Below the pieces are notes generated by a model. The model saw nothing but the letters and a program-made list of their open reading frames with translations, made no database searches and was not told the origin of the DNA. The position numbers were made by a program, and so were the translations under genes. Source: Trichobilharzia szidati (lineage: Eukaryota > Platyhelminthes > Trematoda > Strigeidida > Schistosomatidae). From it: a DNA stretch of 64,000 bases. Where the stretch lies: contig OX235272.1 of NCBI GenBank assembly GCA_944472155.2, positions 79,986,020 to 80,050,019 on the forward strand, read 5' to 3'. Positions 21,606 to 33,624 of the stretch are shown here, piece after piece. Each line of letters begins with the position of its first letter. Position 1 is the stretch's first letter.

Positions 21606-22277
21606 ATTTAAAAAAGTATATCATCCACCTGAGTGAAAAATATTCTCCATCATAATAGCTATAGCATTTCTTGGATCTGTCTATCAAACTAGAATAAAGC
21701 AGAAACAGTTTATGAGCGAACGAAGGCATGCTAGGTATATTGCTGACAATTATGGCAGATAGAACTAATAAGCTGTGTAAACTAACCAAACACTAATATT
21801 GTTTAAGTTTGAGGATACAGTTGTGAAGCGATAATGAAATCTGGTTTATCTATTAAATTTACTCTAAGTAAGCTTGATTTTTTGAAACTTAACGCAAATA
21901 TTCTATGGGTAAATTATTCAGGCCAACGGATACGAAAATATGTCAAGTACAAAACTTTACCATTAAAACACAACACACAGTTAAGTATATTAAAAAAAAA
22001 ACACTAACCTAACGGTTTATTTACAAGTAGTCATTCGTTGATATGGTACATAAATAAACTTAATTTGCAGATCTATTTCGTCAAGGTCACACATCAGCAA
22101 GGAAATCAATGAAAAGCAACATTAAATTCGACAGGTTTTCTAGCCTAGTTTGAAATTTCAGTAATATTCACCTTTATCACATTAGCAGAACAAATCAAAG
22201 GTCATTAGGAAAATCTGTAGCCATTTACCCACTTTCATCAAAACTGTACCTCTTCACAATATCGTGTGTAAGTGACC
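21606..22277. other. Gene-free stretch
   Basis: No coding or repeat signal recognised; AT-rich. Confidence 0.4.
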
Positions 22278-22292
22278 ATCTTCATACTTGAT
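22278..22292. repeat. TSD, left side, of PLE B
   Basis: atcttcatacttgat, exactly repeated at 25353-25367. Confidence 0.9.
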
Positions 22293-22347
22293 CATAATAA
22301 AGGTTTTTGTATTTCCCAATGAATGAAAAACAAAACGATATTGTTTT

Positions 22348-22393
22348 TACTGACGTTTCGCTATTTAATGCTGCTAATAGCTTTATCAAAGTA
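22348..22393 (-). ncRNA. Hammerhead-like fold, PLE B 3' terminus
   Basis: Stem I UACU/AGUA, core UUGAUAA plus extra A, stem II GCUAUU/AAUAGC (6 bp, perfect), GAA, two-pair stem III AC/GU, H17 is C. Confidence 0.6.
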
Positions 22394-22789
22394 TTATTAA
22401 ACCGGAATTTACAAAATCCACTCAGCTTATATATATAACAAAGAGTTAAGAGGTGAAAAAATAGACAAGTTAGGTCAAGTTAAAAGGACATATTGAAAGT
22501 CAAAATAACAATGAAGATCACTAAACCAAATAACAAGGGTAATAGTACATCTGTTATAGCATCAAAACAAAGTTTACTAACTTGATCATCGTTCGTCAGT
22601 CTGGGGTCATTTTTCGTTGTCAAGTTGGTCAATTGGTAAAGATAACAAAACCAAGTGTAGATTGTTGGATTTGATCGGTGTGTAAAATTATAAAAGCAGT
22701 ATGTGCTTACATAGTGAACTTGCTTATCACATTCGTGTTGATTTTGTCACTTCATGGGGGAGGGAGGTGTTGTAACCATGTTAAATTCT

Positions 22790-25190
22790 GTTTTAGTCCA
22801 TCATTCCTATTCAGACAATTTGGATTCCACTTGATATGAAGTGCTTCTGATGATATTAGACGTTCTTTATGATTTCTGAAGTTTTTCTGGATTATTTCAA
22901 TATTGTCAAAATCAATTTTGTGGCCTGATTCTATAGCGTGTAGACCACCTATGGCTGATGATTTTTCAAGCTTTTCTAGTTCACTAATTGGATTTCTCGG
23001 TGGTCGAACAGATGCTCTACGGTGTTCATTTCTTCTGATTTTGATTTCTCTCCGGCGATGTTTGTCCGATGTATATCGCATCACATTCCAAGCATTTTAT
23101 TTTATAGACACAATTAGATAGAGAATCTTTAGGGATTCGGTCTTTTATATGGACAAGGTTGTTTCGTAGTGTGTCTGATATTTTGAAGAAAACTCTAATG
23201 TCGAGCTGATTGAGTACTCTTCTGATATCGTCTGACGTCTCTGCTCTATATGGAATGACGACTGTTGAGGTCCATGTTTTCGGAATGCGTTTTCGACCAT
23301 ACTTAATGTTTGTGTTGATTTTGTTGATGAAGTTCCTTGGGTAGTTGTTTTGCTTGAGAGTTTCAGTAATGTTTGATATTTCTTTTTCTTTCTCATCCGT
23401 TATCAGAGAGTGTGATCGTCTAAGAAGACTTGAAACAACTGAAATCTTTGCGCTGATGGGGTGTGATGATCTGAAGTCTAAATATTTATTGGAGTGGGTT
23501 TTCTTCCTGAATATGGATATACTAAGATGTCGGTTTTCCCTCCTCTTAACTAGGCAATCTAGAAATGGTAGTTCACCGACGTCTGATTCTGCTTCCGAAG
23601 TAAACTGGATTCTGGGAGATACACACTTTATTTTCTCCAGGGATGAACTGTGTAGATCTCGCTTTAGCGCTACAAAAGTATCATCTACATATCTTAACCA
23701 TATTTTAGGAGTGAGTATGCTTGAAAAGATGTTATTTTCGAATCTATTCATGAAAAGGTCAGCGACTATTGGGGAGACTGGTGAACCCATAGCAACACCA
23801 TTTGTCTGTCTATATAAACTCCCTTTAAATGTAAAATAATTACTTTCTAGATAGAATTTCAAGCTCTTAATTATTTCACTGGTGTCCAGTGGACATCTTT
23901 GTGATAGCATTGTATCTGATTCTAGTAGACTGGAAATGATATCAAGACTTTCGGTAATAGGGATACTAGTATATAATGAGTTAATATCATAGCTTACCAT
24001 AATGTCTTCTTTATCAATTTCTCGGTGTTCTATTTGGGATTTGAAATCATATGAATTTCTCACAATATTTTGAGTGTCCTTTTGTAGTGGTTGTAGTATC
24101 GAGAGTAAGTATTTAGAGAGGTTGTATGTTGGTGAGTTGGTGAAATCTATTACTGGTCTTAATGGAACTGTGGGTTTATGTATCTTTGGTTGACCGTAGA
24201 ATCTTGAAGGTACATAAGATTTTGGATTTAGTTTAAACCAGAGAGAATTTCCAATTTTGGGTTTCGTTTCTTGAAGGAGTCTGTTTGTATTTAGTTTCAT
24301 TTTGTTGAATTCGGCGGATTTCTTCTTCTCTTCAGTGAGTAAGTATGGTCCTTCAGATAGGTGTTCAGTCGCCTTCTTTTCATAATCCGTTCTGTTCATT
24401 ATCACAGTGACATTTCCCTTGTCGGCTTTCGTTATAACGATGCTTTTGTCTTTCTTCAAATTTCTTAAGGCTTCATATTCTTGTTTGGTGAGATTAGATG
24501 GCATGTTTCGTTGTGTCATTAATATGTGTGATATCTTTTGACGAACAGATTGTGATTCTTCATTGGTGAATTGTTGTAGAGCAGGTTCGATCATAGGTGC
24601 TATTTCCTGGACCGATAATGGCTTTCTAGTGATACTGAAATTCAAACCTTTCTGTAGTAATGAGATTTCATTTTCGGTTAGTATCTTGTCTGACATGTTA
24701 TGTATGGCTCTAATATTCTTCATATCATTTGCTGAGGTTTTCTTTGGTTGTTTCTTTTCTTCGAGTTTCAAGAATTTTTGTATTTGTCTTCTTTTAGTGA
24801 CATTATGAAAATGAGATTCTCGTTCATTAAACAATTTTTGGAAGGATTCATAGATATGGCTTGTAACAAATAATGTTAAACAGTTGTCTATATTTTTGAT
24901 TCTCGTTCGATAAGATTCAAGTCTGATGTTGCAGTTATGTATTCTTTCTCGTAAAAATGCTTTGGAGGTATGATTTGCGGCAAGTATGGATTTATGCGAA
25001 TACTCAAGAGGTTTAACTCGTAGTGACTTTGGAATAATTCCACTTTGTAGACAGCGTACGTGAATACATGATTATAGAAGTTACATTTATGCCTTGATAG
25101 AGTAATCCGGCTTTTAATTAAGTTATATATGTCCAAACCAAGTTCACTTTTAACAGTTTGAAAAAATTTGGGCATTGGGTATATGATATT
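22790..25190 (-). pseudogene. PLE lineage B protein, RT plus GIY-YIG, two frameshifts
   Basis: Equivalent of the lineage A protein, about 800 codons. It opens with MNIIYPMPKFFQTVKSELGL. A frameshift near 25043 leads into GIIPKSLRVKPLEYSHKS. An open stretch of about 600 codons (to 23026) then holds KADKGNVTVI, motif A SYDINSLYTSIPI, motif B GVAMGSPVSP, motif C YVDD and the start of the GIY-YIG domain (CDAIYIGQTS). A second frameshift near 23055 separates this from RREIKIRRNEHRRASVRPPR and the C-terminal end (NCLNRNDG). RT catalytic residues are intact but the two shifts make it a pseudogene. The two breaks are single-base-type changes, so the copy is not very old. Confidence 0.9.
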
Positions 25191-25250
25191 CATTATAATA
25201 AAGGTTTTTTTTGATTTCCCAGTGAATGAAAAACAAAACGATATTGGTTT

Positions 25251-25293
25251 TACTGACGTTTCGCTATTTAATGCGAATAGCTTTATCAGAGTA
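25251..25293 (-). ncRNA. Hammerhead-like fold, PLE B upstream fragment
   Basis: Same fold as 22348-22393 but the core reads CUGAUAA, keeping C3. Taken with the 5579-5624 copy, which keeps G8, the family ancestor probably had CUGAUGA. Confidence 0.62.
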
Positions 25294-25367
25294 TTATTTT
25301 TTATTATTAATGTTTTCAAACTTTTAAAAGTGAACTTGGTGTGGACATATATATCTTCATACTTGAT

Positions 25368-26224
25368 TTGAGAAACTTGATCTGTCACTTCTGTCATTAA
25401 AATTTCAAAAGTTCCATCATGAAACTACTACTGAATAATCATTTGATCGAAATTCAAGTTTTTACTTTGTAAGTGTAACAGTAGAAGACGGAGGACTGCA
25501 TAAAGAGGTGTATCTCTTTGTAGCCAAATTATATACATCTTATCTTCAACGCACAGTTTGCACAGATCTTCGAGTTGTGGTGCTTCTGGAATTCATATTG
25601 TGTTTCTTTATGTTCCTTTCATGTCTCCCATATATTCCTAAAACGCTGTATCATTTCCCTCTTCGGAGTTCAAATGTATCTCCCCGCTATTTGATGTTTT
25701 TTTTTATGCTGATGAACGTCTCCTCATATGCTACTGATAAGTCTTATCAGTAGCACTCGCCACATATTCACGTGATAGTTATTTAGATAGAATTCAGTTA
25801 AATTCCAAGAAAATTAACAGTTTAAAATGTGGGGCTTTTAGATGCTAAGGAATTAAACTGAGTCTAAGAGACAAGAAGTCGTTAAAGCATTTCAAATGTA
25901 ATGCTTGGAATTTTCAATCTGTTCTTTTATTCCTGTTTTTACTTGAAATATGACAGTACTCATTTGAATAATCTTCAAATTACACTAGTTTCTAAGAATA
26001 AAATAATTTTGGCTCTTTATTTGACAAGTCAGAAACTCAATAAGTAAAATACCAATTAGGCAGATGAAAGAAGGTGTAGGGAACTGTGTAGAGCAAGTTC
26101 ATTTAACATAACAAATATGCGAATAAAAATCCAAGTCAATGAGAGTACAATGCAACAATATATTATCAAAATGCAGTAATGAGTTATATAGGTTACTTGG
26201 ATATGTTGTTGAAGTCCACTGCTA
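25368..26224. other. Gene-free stretch
   Basis: No supported gene. An 81-codon open frame at 25508-25753 is unrecognised and hydrophobic by AT-rich chance. Confidence 0.4.
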
Positions 26225-26552
26225 CAAATTATTTATATAATCCACAGAAACGTTGACTGTTGGAATTGTGTCTACTGATAGAAGCTGTGTTCCGGTTGTA
26301 GATTTGTCTTCGGATAAGGATGATAGGTTCCTGCAATAAATTCAAAGTATACAACATGGTTTGAGTGGAGTGAGTAGACAGAAATGGCCAGAGAGAAGGC
26401 GAAGCTACCAACAGTATAGTGTATTTCAAATTGCACTCGGAAGTTATATGTATTTAAACATAAATCGTTTTAAACAAGAGTCATGTACAATGTTTCTAAT
26501 TTCAACATCTAACCAAAAAGTGTACAATCATACGGTTACGTACTCCACACGG
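26225..26552 (-). mobile_element. Possible 3' LTR of the Ty3/gypsy remnant
   Basis: On the minus strand a G-run tract (ctaggggggggggag, about 26545-26565) resembles a polypurine tract and is followed by TGTGGAGTACG, a plausible LTR start, then a stretch with TATA-like and CA-ending segments. The 3' limit is a guess and no second LTR is in the window. Confidence 0.3.
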
Positions 26553-26565
26553 CTCCCCCCCCCTA

Positions 26566-27049
26566 GAGGTCCGGAGAGACCACCGGAGACCGTCACTGTT
26601 AGTGAAGTTAATAATAATAATAACCATTTTTAGGATAAAAATAATGATACATAATAACATCCATGTACGCAAAAGGTATCTGAACCGTGTAAAGTTTGAA
26701 CGCATTTACAAATAGTTCAACAAGAAAAATTGAAATAGAATTTCATGTCAATTAAATGAGGTCAGTTTCTCGTTGCACAAATCATAAACAAAGATTTTTA
26801 ATGTGTAAACAAAGATATCTATGTATATAGTCATTAAAGGGGGAAAAGAAAAAAATGGATTGAAAATGAATCGTTTCTGAAAAAAAAACGCGATGCCTGT
26901 TTTGTAGCTGAGATACAAATAAATAAATAATAATAGTGATAATTAGCTTTTATAGTAACAGTGACATCAAGGTGTACGAAGAGATAGTAATAATCATGAT
27001 AATAATGTCTAAACATTAAAAAAATGTTATTTTTTTAAATATTTTTTAT
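26566..27049. other. Low-complexity AT-rich stretch
   Basis: Between the pol tail and the putative LTR; rich in aataat repeats, no coding. Confidence 0.35.
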
Positions 27050-27264
27050 CAGTCCACAAAATGAACTTAGCGAGCCGGTTTACTGATTTGTCGACCACTA
27101 CGTGTTTGATATGGAGGTTGCAGAAGACTTGGTCCCGTTGGAGTGGAGTCAAACGTCTGATTATTTGGTGGTGCAGTTGTCGATGTAGCTTCAAAATCGC
27201 TGTCTGTGTAGGCTGGTTTGATTCGATCAATAGAAATAGTCTCCCGTTTTCCATTTTTGTTCAC
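27050..27264 (-). pseudogene. Ty3/gypsy-like pol C-terminal tail
   Basis: Minus strand reads NKNGKRETISIDRIKPAYT and ends PYQTRSGRQISKPAR, the usual close of chromovirus/gypsy-type integrases (DRIKPAY ... TRSGR...P.R). A stop replaces what is probably a Tyr codon (SKPAR then stop then VHFVD). Nothing upstream of NKNGK is left, so this is a 3' fragment only. Confidence 0.7.
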
Positions 27265-27937
27265 TGTATTAAATACACTGAATTAGAAATGGAATCTTTA
27301 GTTAGTTATGCCTTCTTTCTCATACGATGGTTTTGCCTACTGAGACTTGAATTCGAAAAGTATGATTTTAAAGTGTACAGCATTAATCGTTAAGTGTCTC
27401 TGCGATGAAAGCTACCTATTCTGGGAATAGGTTAAAATTTGATTATTTACTTAAACATATGACTTCCAATTGACTTTACTCAAATGAATTGAGATGAGTG
27501 TCTCCTTAGACAGACAGATTCCTTGATTAGATATCTTGGTATTACCTTACATTTTTCATTTTGATATTATGCTATTTAAAGCGTTAACAACAAGCGTAAA
27601 ATCAATGATACACTTATAAAATTACTGAAAATGATCCTAGCATGTCTAGAAATTCAATACAAGATTTGTGTGAACGTTTCTCTGTGTAAGCCAGAACTTC
27701 TTCAGTGGAACAAAACACGTTGGCACTATTTTAAGTCATTTTGTGATGATTCGATCTGACTCAGAGCTCAGATTATTCCAGGGGATTCTCAGTATCTATA
27801 GTCTGAATATTTACGGAACTGGGATCACTCCCCCCCCAACACACACATACAAACAAACAAGGACGATGGAGTATATACAAGTAAGCAAGCTAGCCTTTTT
27901 TACCCTGCTGGATGCAGTCATCCACACTTCAAGAATC
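27265..27937. other. Gene-free stretch
   Basis: No supported gene; a C-run plus acacac tract lies at 27828-27850. Confidence 0.4.
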
Positions 27938-27950
27938 CCTGGCACTATTA
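27938..27950. repeat. TSD of the RTE copy (left)
   Basis: cctggcactatta, repeated exactly at 29500-29512. Confidence 0.8.
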
Positions 27951-29499
27951 TATTATTGTTATTGTTTCCTTTAATTCCTAGAGGAACATAGGGCTTCAGC
28001 CGTGCGTCTCCATTGCGTTCGGTTCTCTGCTAGAGTCTTCACCTGGCTCCAAGTCTGCCCACACGTTTTCATCTCCTCTTCACATGACCTCCTCCAAGTC
28101 ACCCACCTTCGCACTGACGACCAACTCGCCGCTTCCCTTTCGGTTTCCACTCGAGCAATGGCTTGTCTAGTGATGTCACTTGATGGTTTCCTCAGAGTAT
28201 GGCCAATCCATCTCCATTTCCTTCTGCCTATTTGTTTCACAATCGGTTCCTGGTTGGTTCACTCCCAGAGATCTCTGTTGCTGATCTTTTATGGCTGGCC
28301 ATCTGATCTTGAGTATTGAGCGAAGACAACTGTTAAGGAAGGTCTGTAGTTTGTTTGAGATGCTCTTTATGACGCGCAGTGTAAGTCTCTGATCCGTATA
28401 GTAGCACTGACTGACTTCACATTGGAGTTGAAAATCCGGATCTTATTTTTGATGCTGAGTAGTGCTGTTGACCTCCACACAGACTTGAGAGTAGTGAAAG
28501 CTTGTCTTGCTTTTCCGATCCTCGCTTGCTTTGATATCCTCGTCAGTTCCGCCTGTAGTTGAAACGATGCTTCCCAGGTAGGTAGGTAGGTAAAGGAGGT
28601 TGTTTCTTTCAAATTTCTCCCATTTATGCTGATTGTTGTCTGTTGTTGGGGTTCTTGCTGTTGATGTTGGCCAGGAATCTTCACCACCTCTGTTTTCTCT
28701 ATGTTCACCTGAAGTCCTATCTTCTCTGGATGCTCCTTCTGCCAACTTGTTGCTTTTCACTTGCATATCTTCCAGTTTGTGGGAAATCAGACATATATCA
28801 TCGGCGAAGTCCAGATCCTCCAAGTTTTTTGTGTGAGTCCATTTTATGCCTGTTTCCTCATTGTCCGCTGTTTGTCGCATTATCCAATCTACTGCAATCA
28901 GGAAAATCATTGGTGATAGTAGACAGCCTTGTCTTACTCCTGTCCTCACTTCGAAGGATTCCGTGAGCTTCCCGTTGTGGATTACTTGGCATGCAGCATT
29001 GTCATACAGCTGTTGGATGAGATGTATAATTGTCGGTGGCACACCGTAGTAGCGTAATAGTTTCCAAATCACCTCTCGATCGACGCTGTCAAAGGCCTTT
29101 TCAAAGTCGATGAAGTTGAGATAGAGAGGTGACTGCCATTCCAAGCTTTGTTCAATGATGATCCGTAGTGTGGCGATCTGATCAATGCATGACTTGTTTC
29201 TCCTGAATCCAGCCTGTTCCGGTCGAAGTTTTTCATCCAGGTTGGCATGTTTGATTCTCTCCAGGATGATGCGGCTTAGTATTTTGCTTGGGATGGACAG
29301 GAGCATAATTCCGCGCCAGTTCTTGCATTGACTTAGGTCTCCTTTCTTTGGTAGTTTGAATAAGTATCCTTTCTTCCAATCCTCGGGTAAATTGCCTTCT
29401 TTCCACACCTTCTTCAGTAGTGGCGTCATCAAGTCCGCTGTTGTCTCTGGATCCATTTTCAATGCTTCTGCTGGGATTCCATCTGGTCCTGCTGCTTTT
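27951..29499 (-). mobile_element. RTE-like retrotransposon, 1.5-kb 5'-truncated copy
   Basis: Largest readable RT segment of this family in the window. From the 5' end: GKAAGPDGIPAEAL, LPEDWKKG, QAGFRRNKSCIDQIATLR, FIDFEKAFDSVDRE, TGVRQGCLLSPMIFL, LEDLDFADDICLISHK. The frame breaks near 28720 and resumes as NIEKTEVVKI and NGRNLKETTSFTYL, then LKSVWRSTALLSIKNK, and in the last segment RRKWRWIGHTLRKPSSDITR to EALCSSRN. Tail gaagccctatgttcc then (AAT)n. Flanked by a 13-bp TSD. The endonuclease domain is missing. A local aggtaggtaggt run inside is specific to this subfamily and recurs at 50845 and 62795. Confidence 0.9.
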
Positions 29500-29512
29500 C
29501 CTGGCACTATTA

Positions 29513-29587
29513 CAAATATATAGTTATTTATCTTATCTTTAATAAAAAATGTCGGAGGTCGAGTTTCAATCAATTTAATATGCTTTC

Positions 29588-29631
<44 letters not shown>

Positions 29632-30060
29632 TTAAGGTATTTTCACCGAAAATCAATAATAATCAGCTCAGTAGTCACATATTGAAAAGACAATGTATAT
29701 TTTACTAGTGCTTTGAATATCTGGTTTTCTTAAAAATTGATTATCCCTAGTCATTCAACTATAAATAAAGGTGTCATTAATCTAATTAATTTACTATACT
29801 ACATTAATTAATTAATTAATTTGCTTATTAATTAGGTAAGAAGAACTGGATTACGACAGGAATTTGTGCACAATAATTATGATTCTATAAATAGACAATA
29901 GTGAAGTCTTTTCTACTTAAGCTAAAAACTGTATTTATTAACATTCTCTATAAATAAAAAAATCTTTTACTGAAGTAGCACAACACTTAATGAAGTCAAA
30001 ATTCCAAATTTTAACTATTTCTGTTAATTGTGAAGAGTTGATTTGTAAGGATTAGTTTTT
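29513..30060. other. AT-rich gene-free stretch with (AT)n
   Basis: Contains a dinucleotide (AT)n run at about 29589-29628; no coding. Confidence 0.6.
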
Positions 30061-30760
30061 TCATTGGAGTTTAATCGCGGACTGACATCAGTTAGAGAAC
30101 CATTGAAAACCAGGGAGTACTGGACAGCTGTTTCTTCAGCCTAATTTTGGAATCATCGGCAGTATACACTCACTGGAGTTAGAACCCAGGATCTTCAGGT
30201 CACTCAGCATCAACAACAAAATTCGGATTTTCAATACAAACGTCAAGTCAGCTCTTCTATACGGATCAGAAACTTGGCGGGTCACAAAGAACAGGTTGCA
30301 GACCTTTATCAACAACTGTCTTCGTTCTATACTGAAGATCAGATGGCCGGCCGGAAACAATCACCAAAAAGAAACTATGGGAACAAACAAAACAAGAACC
30401 AATCGCCCAACAAATATGCAGGAGAAAGTGGAGATGGATTGGACACTCGCTGAGGAGGCCACTGGGTGACATCGCGCGTCAGGCCATAGCTCGAGTGGAA
30501 CCCGAAAGGGAAGCGGCGAGTGGGACGTCCAAGGGTGACATGGAGGAGATCGTGTGAAGAAGAGTTGAAACAGTATGGACTAACATGGATGCAGGTGAAA
30601 AGTACAGCAGAAGACAGAAGCAAGTGGAGACGTGCAGTTGAAGCCCTATGTTCCACTAGGAACCCAAGGGAACAATAATAATCTTCAGGTTACAAGGCAA
30701 GCTCGTATACCATTGAGCCACTGAGATCCAATTCAATGGCCCATGAATTCTAACTTCTAA
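30061..30760 (-). mobile_element. SINE1 copy split by an RTE insertion
   Basis: The minus-strand SINE1 lies in two pieces, 30061-30200 and 30681-30760: tail side ctgacatcagttagagaacc and a mutated hammerhead at the left, tRNA-like head at the right. The RTE between them carries 10-bp TSDs (atcttcaggt at 30191-30200 and 30681-30690), so the RTE came later. Confidence 0.8.
30201..30680 (+). mobile_element. RTE-like 3' end inserted in SINE1
   Basis: Starts in the segment INNKIRIFNTNVKSALLYGS, continues SETWRVTKN and ITKKKLWEQTKQEPIAQQIC, RRKWRWIGHSLRRPLGDIAR, with the shared frame change, and the tail gaagccctatgttccac, aacaataata. Very close to the 12578-12917 copy. Confidence 0.9.
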
Positions 30761-30897
30761 ACGTTCTGTCAAACAAATAAATCAATAGATAGAATATATA
30801 TATATCAGTATTGTGATTCATTGGAATAGGGTAGTTTAGTGAAAATACCTCAGAGTAAACAATAACTTGAGGATGAAATGGAATATAACAGGATCGC

Positions 30898-31090
30898 TCA
30901 CGAGCTGACATCAGTTAGAGAACCATTAGAACACTAAGGAATACTGAACAGATTTTTCGTCCAAATTTGGGACTTTTCAGCACTACGTCCCACAAGGGTT
31001 CTAAGTCATCACCTTCTGATCACAAGGTGAACTCACACACCCTTAAGCCATTGGGACCTGATTCGTTGACCAATAAATTCCAGCTTCTGA
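30898..31090 (-). mobile_element. SINE1 copy, minus strand
   Basis: Head-to-tail complete SINE1 on the minus strand. Hammerhead: GUAGUG, core CUGAAAA (G8 to A), GUCC/GGAC, GAAA. Probably inactive because of the G8 change. Confidence 0.75.
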
Positions 31091-33104
31091 CAATTCGCGA
31101 TTTATAGAGCAACCGTAAGCAACTGTCCTCTTACAGGACTTGGTGAACTTACCTAGTCACTACTTCTCAGTAAAATTCCAGGTAAATTCCTGTATAGAGC
31201 CAGTTGCTAGTGAGCATCAGATTAATTTTTAATTGTTGGTTTGATTTGATTGGTATATTCAGCTTCTGCTCAGGAATATTAATGATATATCTCACTTTTC
31301 TAAAAGTATTTTTTCCTCATGAATAAATTCTTTCCTCTTTATTTTGACAGTGGTTAATTTTAGAACTAGACGTGAATGCCTTAATTTTAGAAAATCACAA
31401 AAAGACTCACATAACAAAACCACACATAAATAGATACTAGAAATGTCCTTCACCTTACAGTAATACAATAACTTTGCATATTTTAATGTACAAATTCGTG
31501 GACTATGTTTAATGCCTCTGGACTAAATCACCATTGAAATTCTAGTGAAGTTAATCGACAGTTAAACTGGACATCTTTTATTAAATCCATATCCAACATC
31601 CAGTTATATAATCAGATTGAACAACGCATATGGTACTATTTTTATCACTACTGTTATTATTGTTATTAAGCACTTGTCAAAATATAAATTAGAAATTAGC
31701 TAAATTAGTTATATCTGCTTCTGATGGTTTGATTATCTAATTGCAGGTTGACATTTGAGATTTCCTGTCGCCACAATGTATTCCACTGTAATGTAAGCAG
31801 TGTACGCTAGAATTCTATATACTGTCAAGTGTAAAAGCAGTTGGCCTTAAGAGGAATATAATCGTATACATTACACAGTAGGCTTTGGTTTGATTTCTAC
31901 TGTGGCTGTTGGGGATTGCATGAAAATGAATCGTAATGCCTAATGACGATATCATGATAACAGACTGAAAAAGGTTATGTGTTAGGACACTAGGTGGGAG
32001 AGATAATTAGCCCTAGGAAACACAAATATTAAGGTATCCCTAAACCGAATAAGTGACTTCTTCTGTTTATTCGTGTACAGTTGCACCGCTAATTTTTAGA
32101 CGCTGCCTTGTACAGAACGATTCTCTCAACTAAATGCTTAGACTCTTAACTCTTATATAAATGTTTTAACGAATGACGGTGAATTTGTGGATCAAATAAT
32201 ACCAATAACGATTTTAATAATACGGTGTTCCAAATGGGTTATCCTAGTAGATTTCTGAGGAGAAACTGGCAACAGTTAAAGAGAAACAACTGTTCCTAAA
32301 ATTGCAATTTAATGGGGAAGTGGCTAGTGAAGTTCTACATCTAAGATTATCAAGAACAGTAAAATGGACTTATATTGCCGTTATCCTGTATTTGTGATTT
32401 TCCAGCCAACCACCAATCATGATTGTTTAAGTGAAATTCAAGCCGCCGAGCTGTGCCACTTATATGTATATATACAAAATTTAATTGATTCTATGGAGAA
32501 AGCTACGCAGGGCGAACAACCCGACAGCTCAAACAATGTATTATTGAGCATCTTCCTTCATATTTCGGAAAAGGCCGAATAATAAAAGGAGTTCCATCCT
32601 GACTCATTTGACTGATGGCGGTCACCAAGCCGACAGAAGAAGTGCCTTCAAAGTTATCTATCGTATTCCATCGAGCCTTTCGAACGGAATTCGAACCCAC
32701 CTTTTACACATAACCGAAGCTATGGGAATTAATTCGAGGGAACAATCCTAGTATTTGCATACAAAAGAAATTTGTTCTACCTTTGTCTCTCCCTTGATTG
32801 CTTAGGTAAAGTCTCTAATTTTCCATTTCCTTCGTGTTTTAATGATATTTATTTAAACTCTGATTATCTGTCCACTTCACCTTTAGTATCACTTAACTTT
32901 GAAGATTTGACCTAATTTATTTATTCATTGAATTGTCTACATACACACATATTACTACCTTCGTTATTCTTATCACCACGTGCATAAACCTTATTATCAT
33001 TATTTTGTTATCATTATAATAATCGTTACTACTGACGTTCAAAATATTTACCACATTATTATTATTATTATTATCATTATTAACTCTTATGACTAGTGAA
33101 AGAG
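31091..33104. other. Gene-free stretch
   Basis: About 2 kb without a supported gene. An open frame at 32364-32582 (72 codons) is not recognised. A box B-like gttcgaattcc lies on the minus strand near 32690, but no repeat unit could be delimited. Confidence 0.4.
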
Positions 33105-33285
33105 CAGAACTTAGGCACCGTGGCAGAATATAATTCCATATTTGATAAGATTTTTCTTTGAAATAACATAACATCTATATGATATGACTATGGACAATGA
33201 ATTGTACTCGAAATGTCATCCACTTGTCAATACTCGATCACTCAATGTGTTATATCAAATAAAATCATCTAATAATGAGGTACTC
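33105..33285 (+). mobile_element. PLE A-like inverted junction
   Basis: Left piece (33105-33145) is the start of the lineage A-like coding region on the minus strand (gaacttaggcaccgtgg). The right piece (33178-33285) is the terminus/leader on the plus strand (gaattgtactcgaaatgtc). The geometry repeats the head-to-head arrangement at 18015 in a more diverged relative. Confidence 0.65.
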
Positions 33286-33308
33286 TTATAACTAAGTTAA
33301 TTCACTAT

Positions 33309-33597
33309 TTTTGATTGGACACTAGTCAGTAAGTAGTGTAATGTGTCTAGTCCTATCTTCGGTGCAGACTGAATTCTATCAGTCAAGCTTGCAATGTGGC
33401 CACCATGTTAAGTGGCTCGCCATTATGGTGCACTGTGAATTACCTCCAGCCGTCTAATACCAACAGTTCACAGTGCACTGTAATGGTGAGCCACTTAACA
33501 TGGTGGCCACATTGCAAGCTTGACTGATAGAATTCAGTCGGCATCGAAGATAGGATTAGACACATTACACTGGTTGCTGACTCGTGTCCAGTCAAAA
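33309..33597. repeat. Long inverted repeat, arms about 130 bp
   Basis: 33309-33439 pairs with 33465-33597 with few mismatches around a spacer of about 25 bp. The central 70 bp (actgaattctatcagtcaag and following) is almost perfect. The spacer resembles the tail of SINE3 just downstream. A diverged version occurs at 51785-51905, and one arm is seen in 39725-39800. Confidence 0.88.
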
Positions 33598-33624
33598 ACA
33601 ACCAATACAGTCCTACAGGAGGTC

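Larger units (their letters stand above)
22293..25352 (-). mobile_element. PLE lineage B, near complete, with inverted end piece
   Basis: Insertion bounded by a 15-bp TSD. From right to left: a 45-bp inverted piece of the element's own 5' coding region (25308-25352, inverted relative to 25126-25170); a 3'-terminal fragment with hammerhead-like fold (25193-25305), forming the pseudo-LTR; the main body; and the same 3' terminus at the left end (22293-22400). A partial copy of the 3' end lies at 5521-6268. Confidence 0.88.

Noticed and set aside
26552..26600. G-run as the polypurine tract of an intact LTR element
   Set aside because: Kept only as a low-confidence LTR candidate, because no 5' LTR, primer-binding site or TSD is visible.
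32364..32700. Overlapping open frames on both strands
   Set aside because: Neither frame shows a known domain. The minus-strand frame overlaps a tRNA box B-like motif, suggesting decayed repeat, but the unit could not be delimited.
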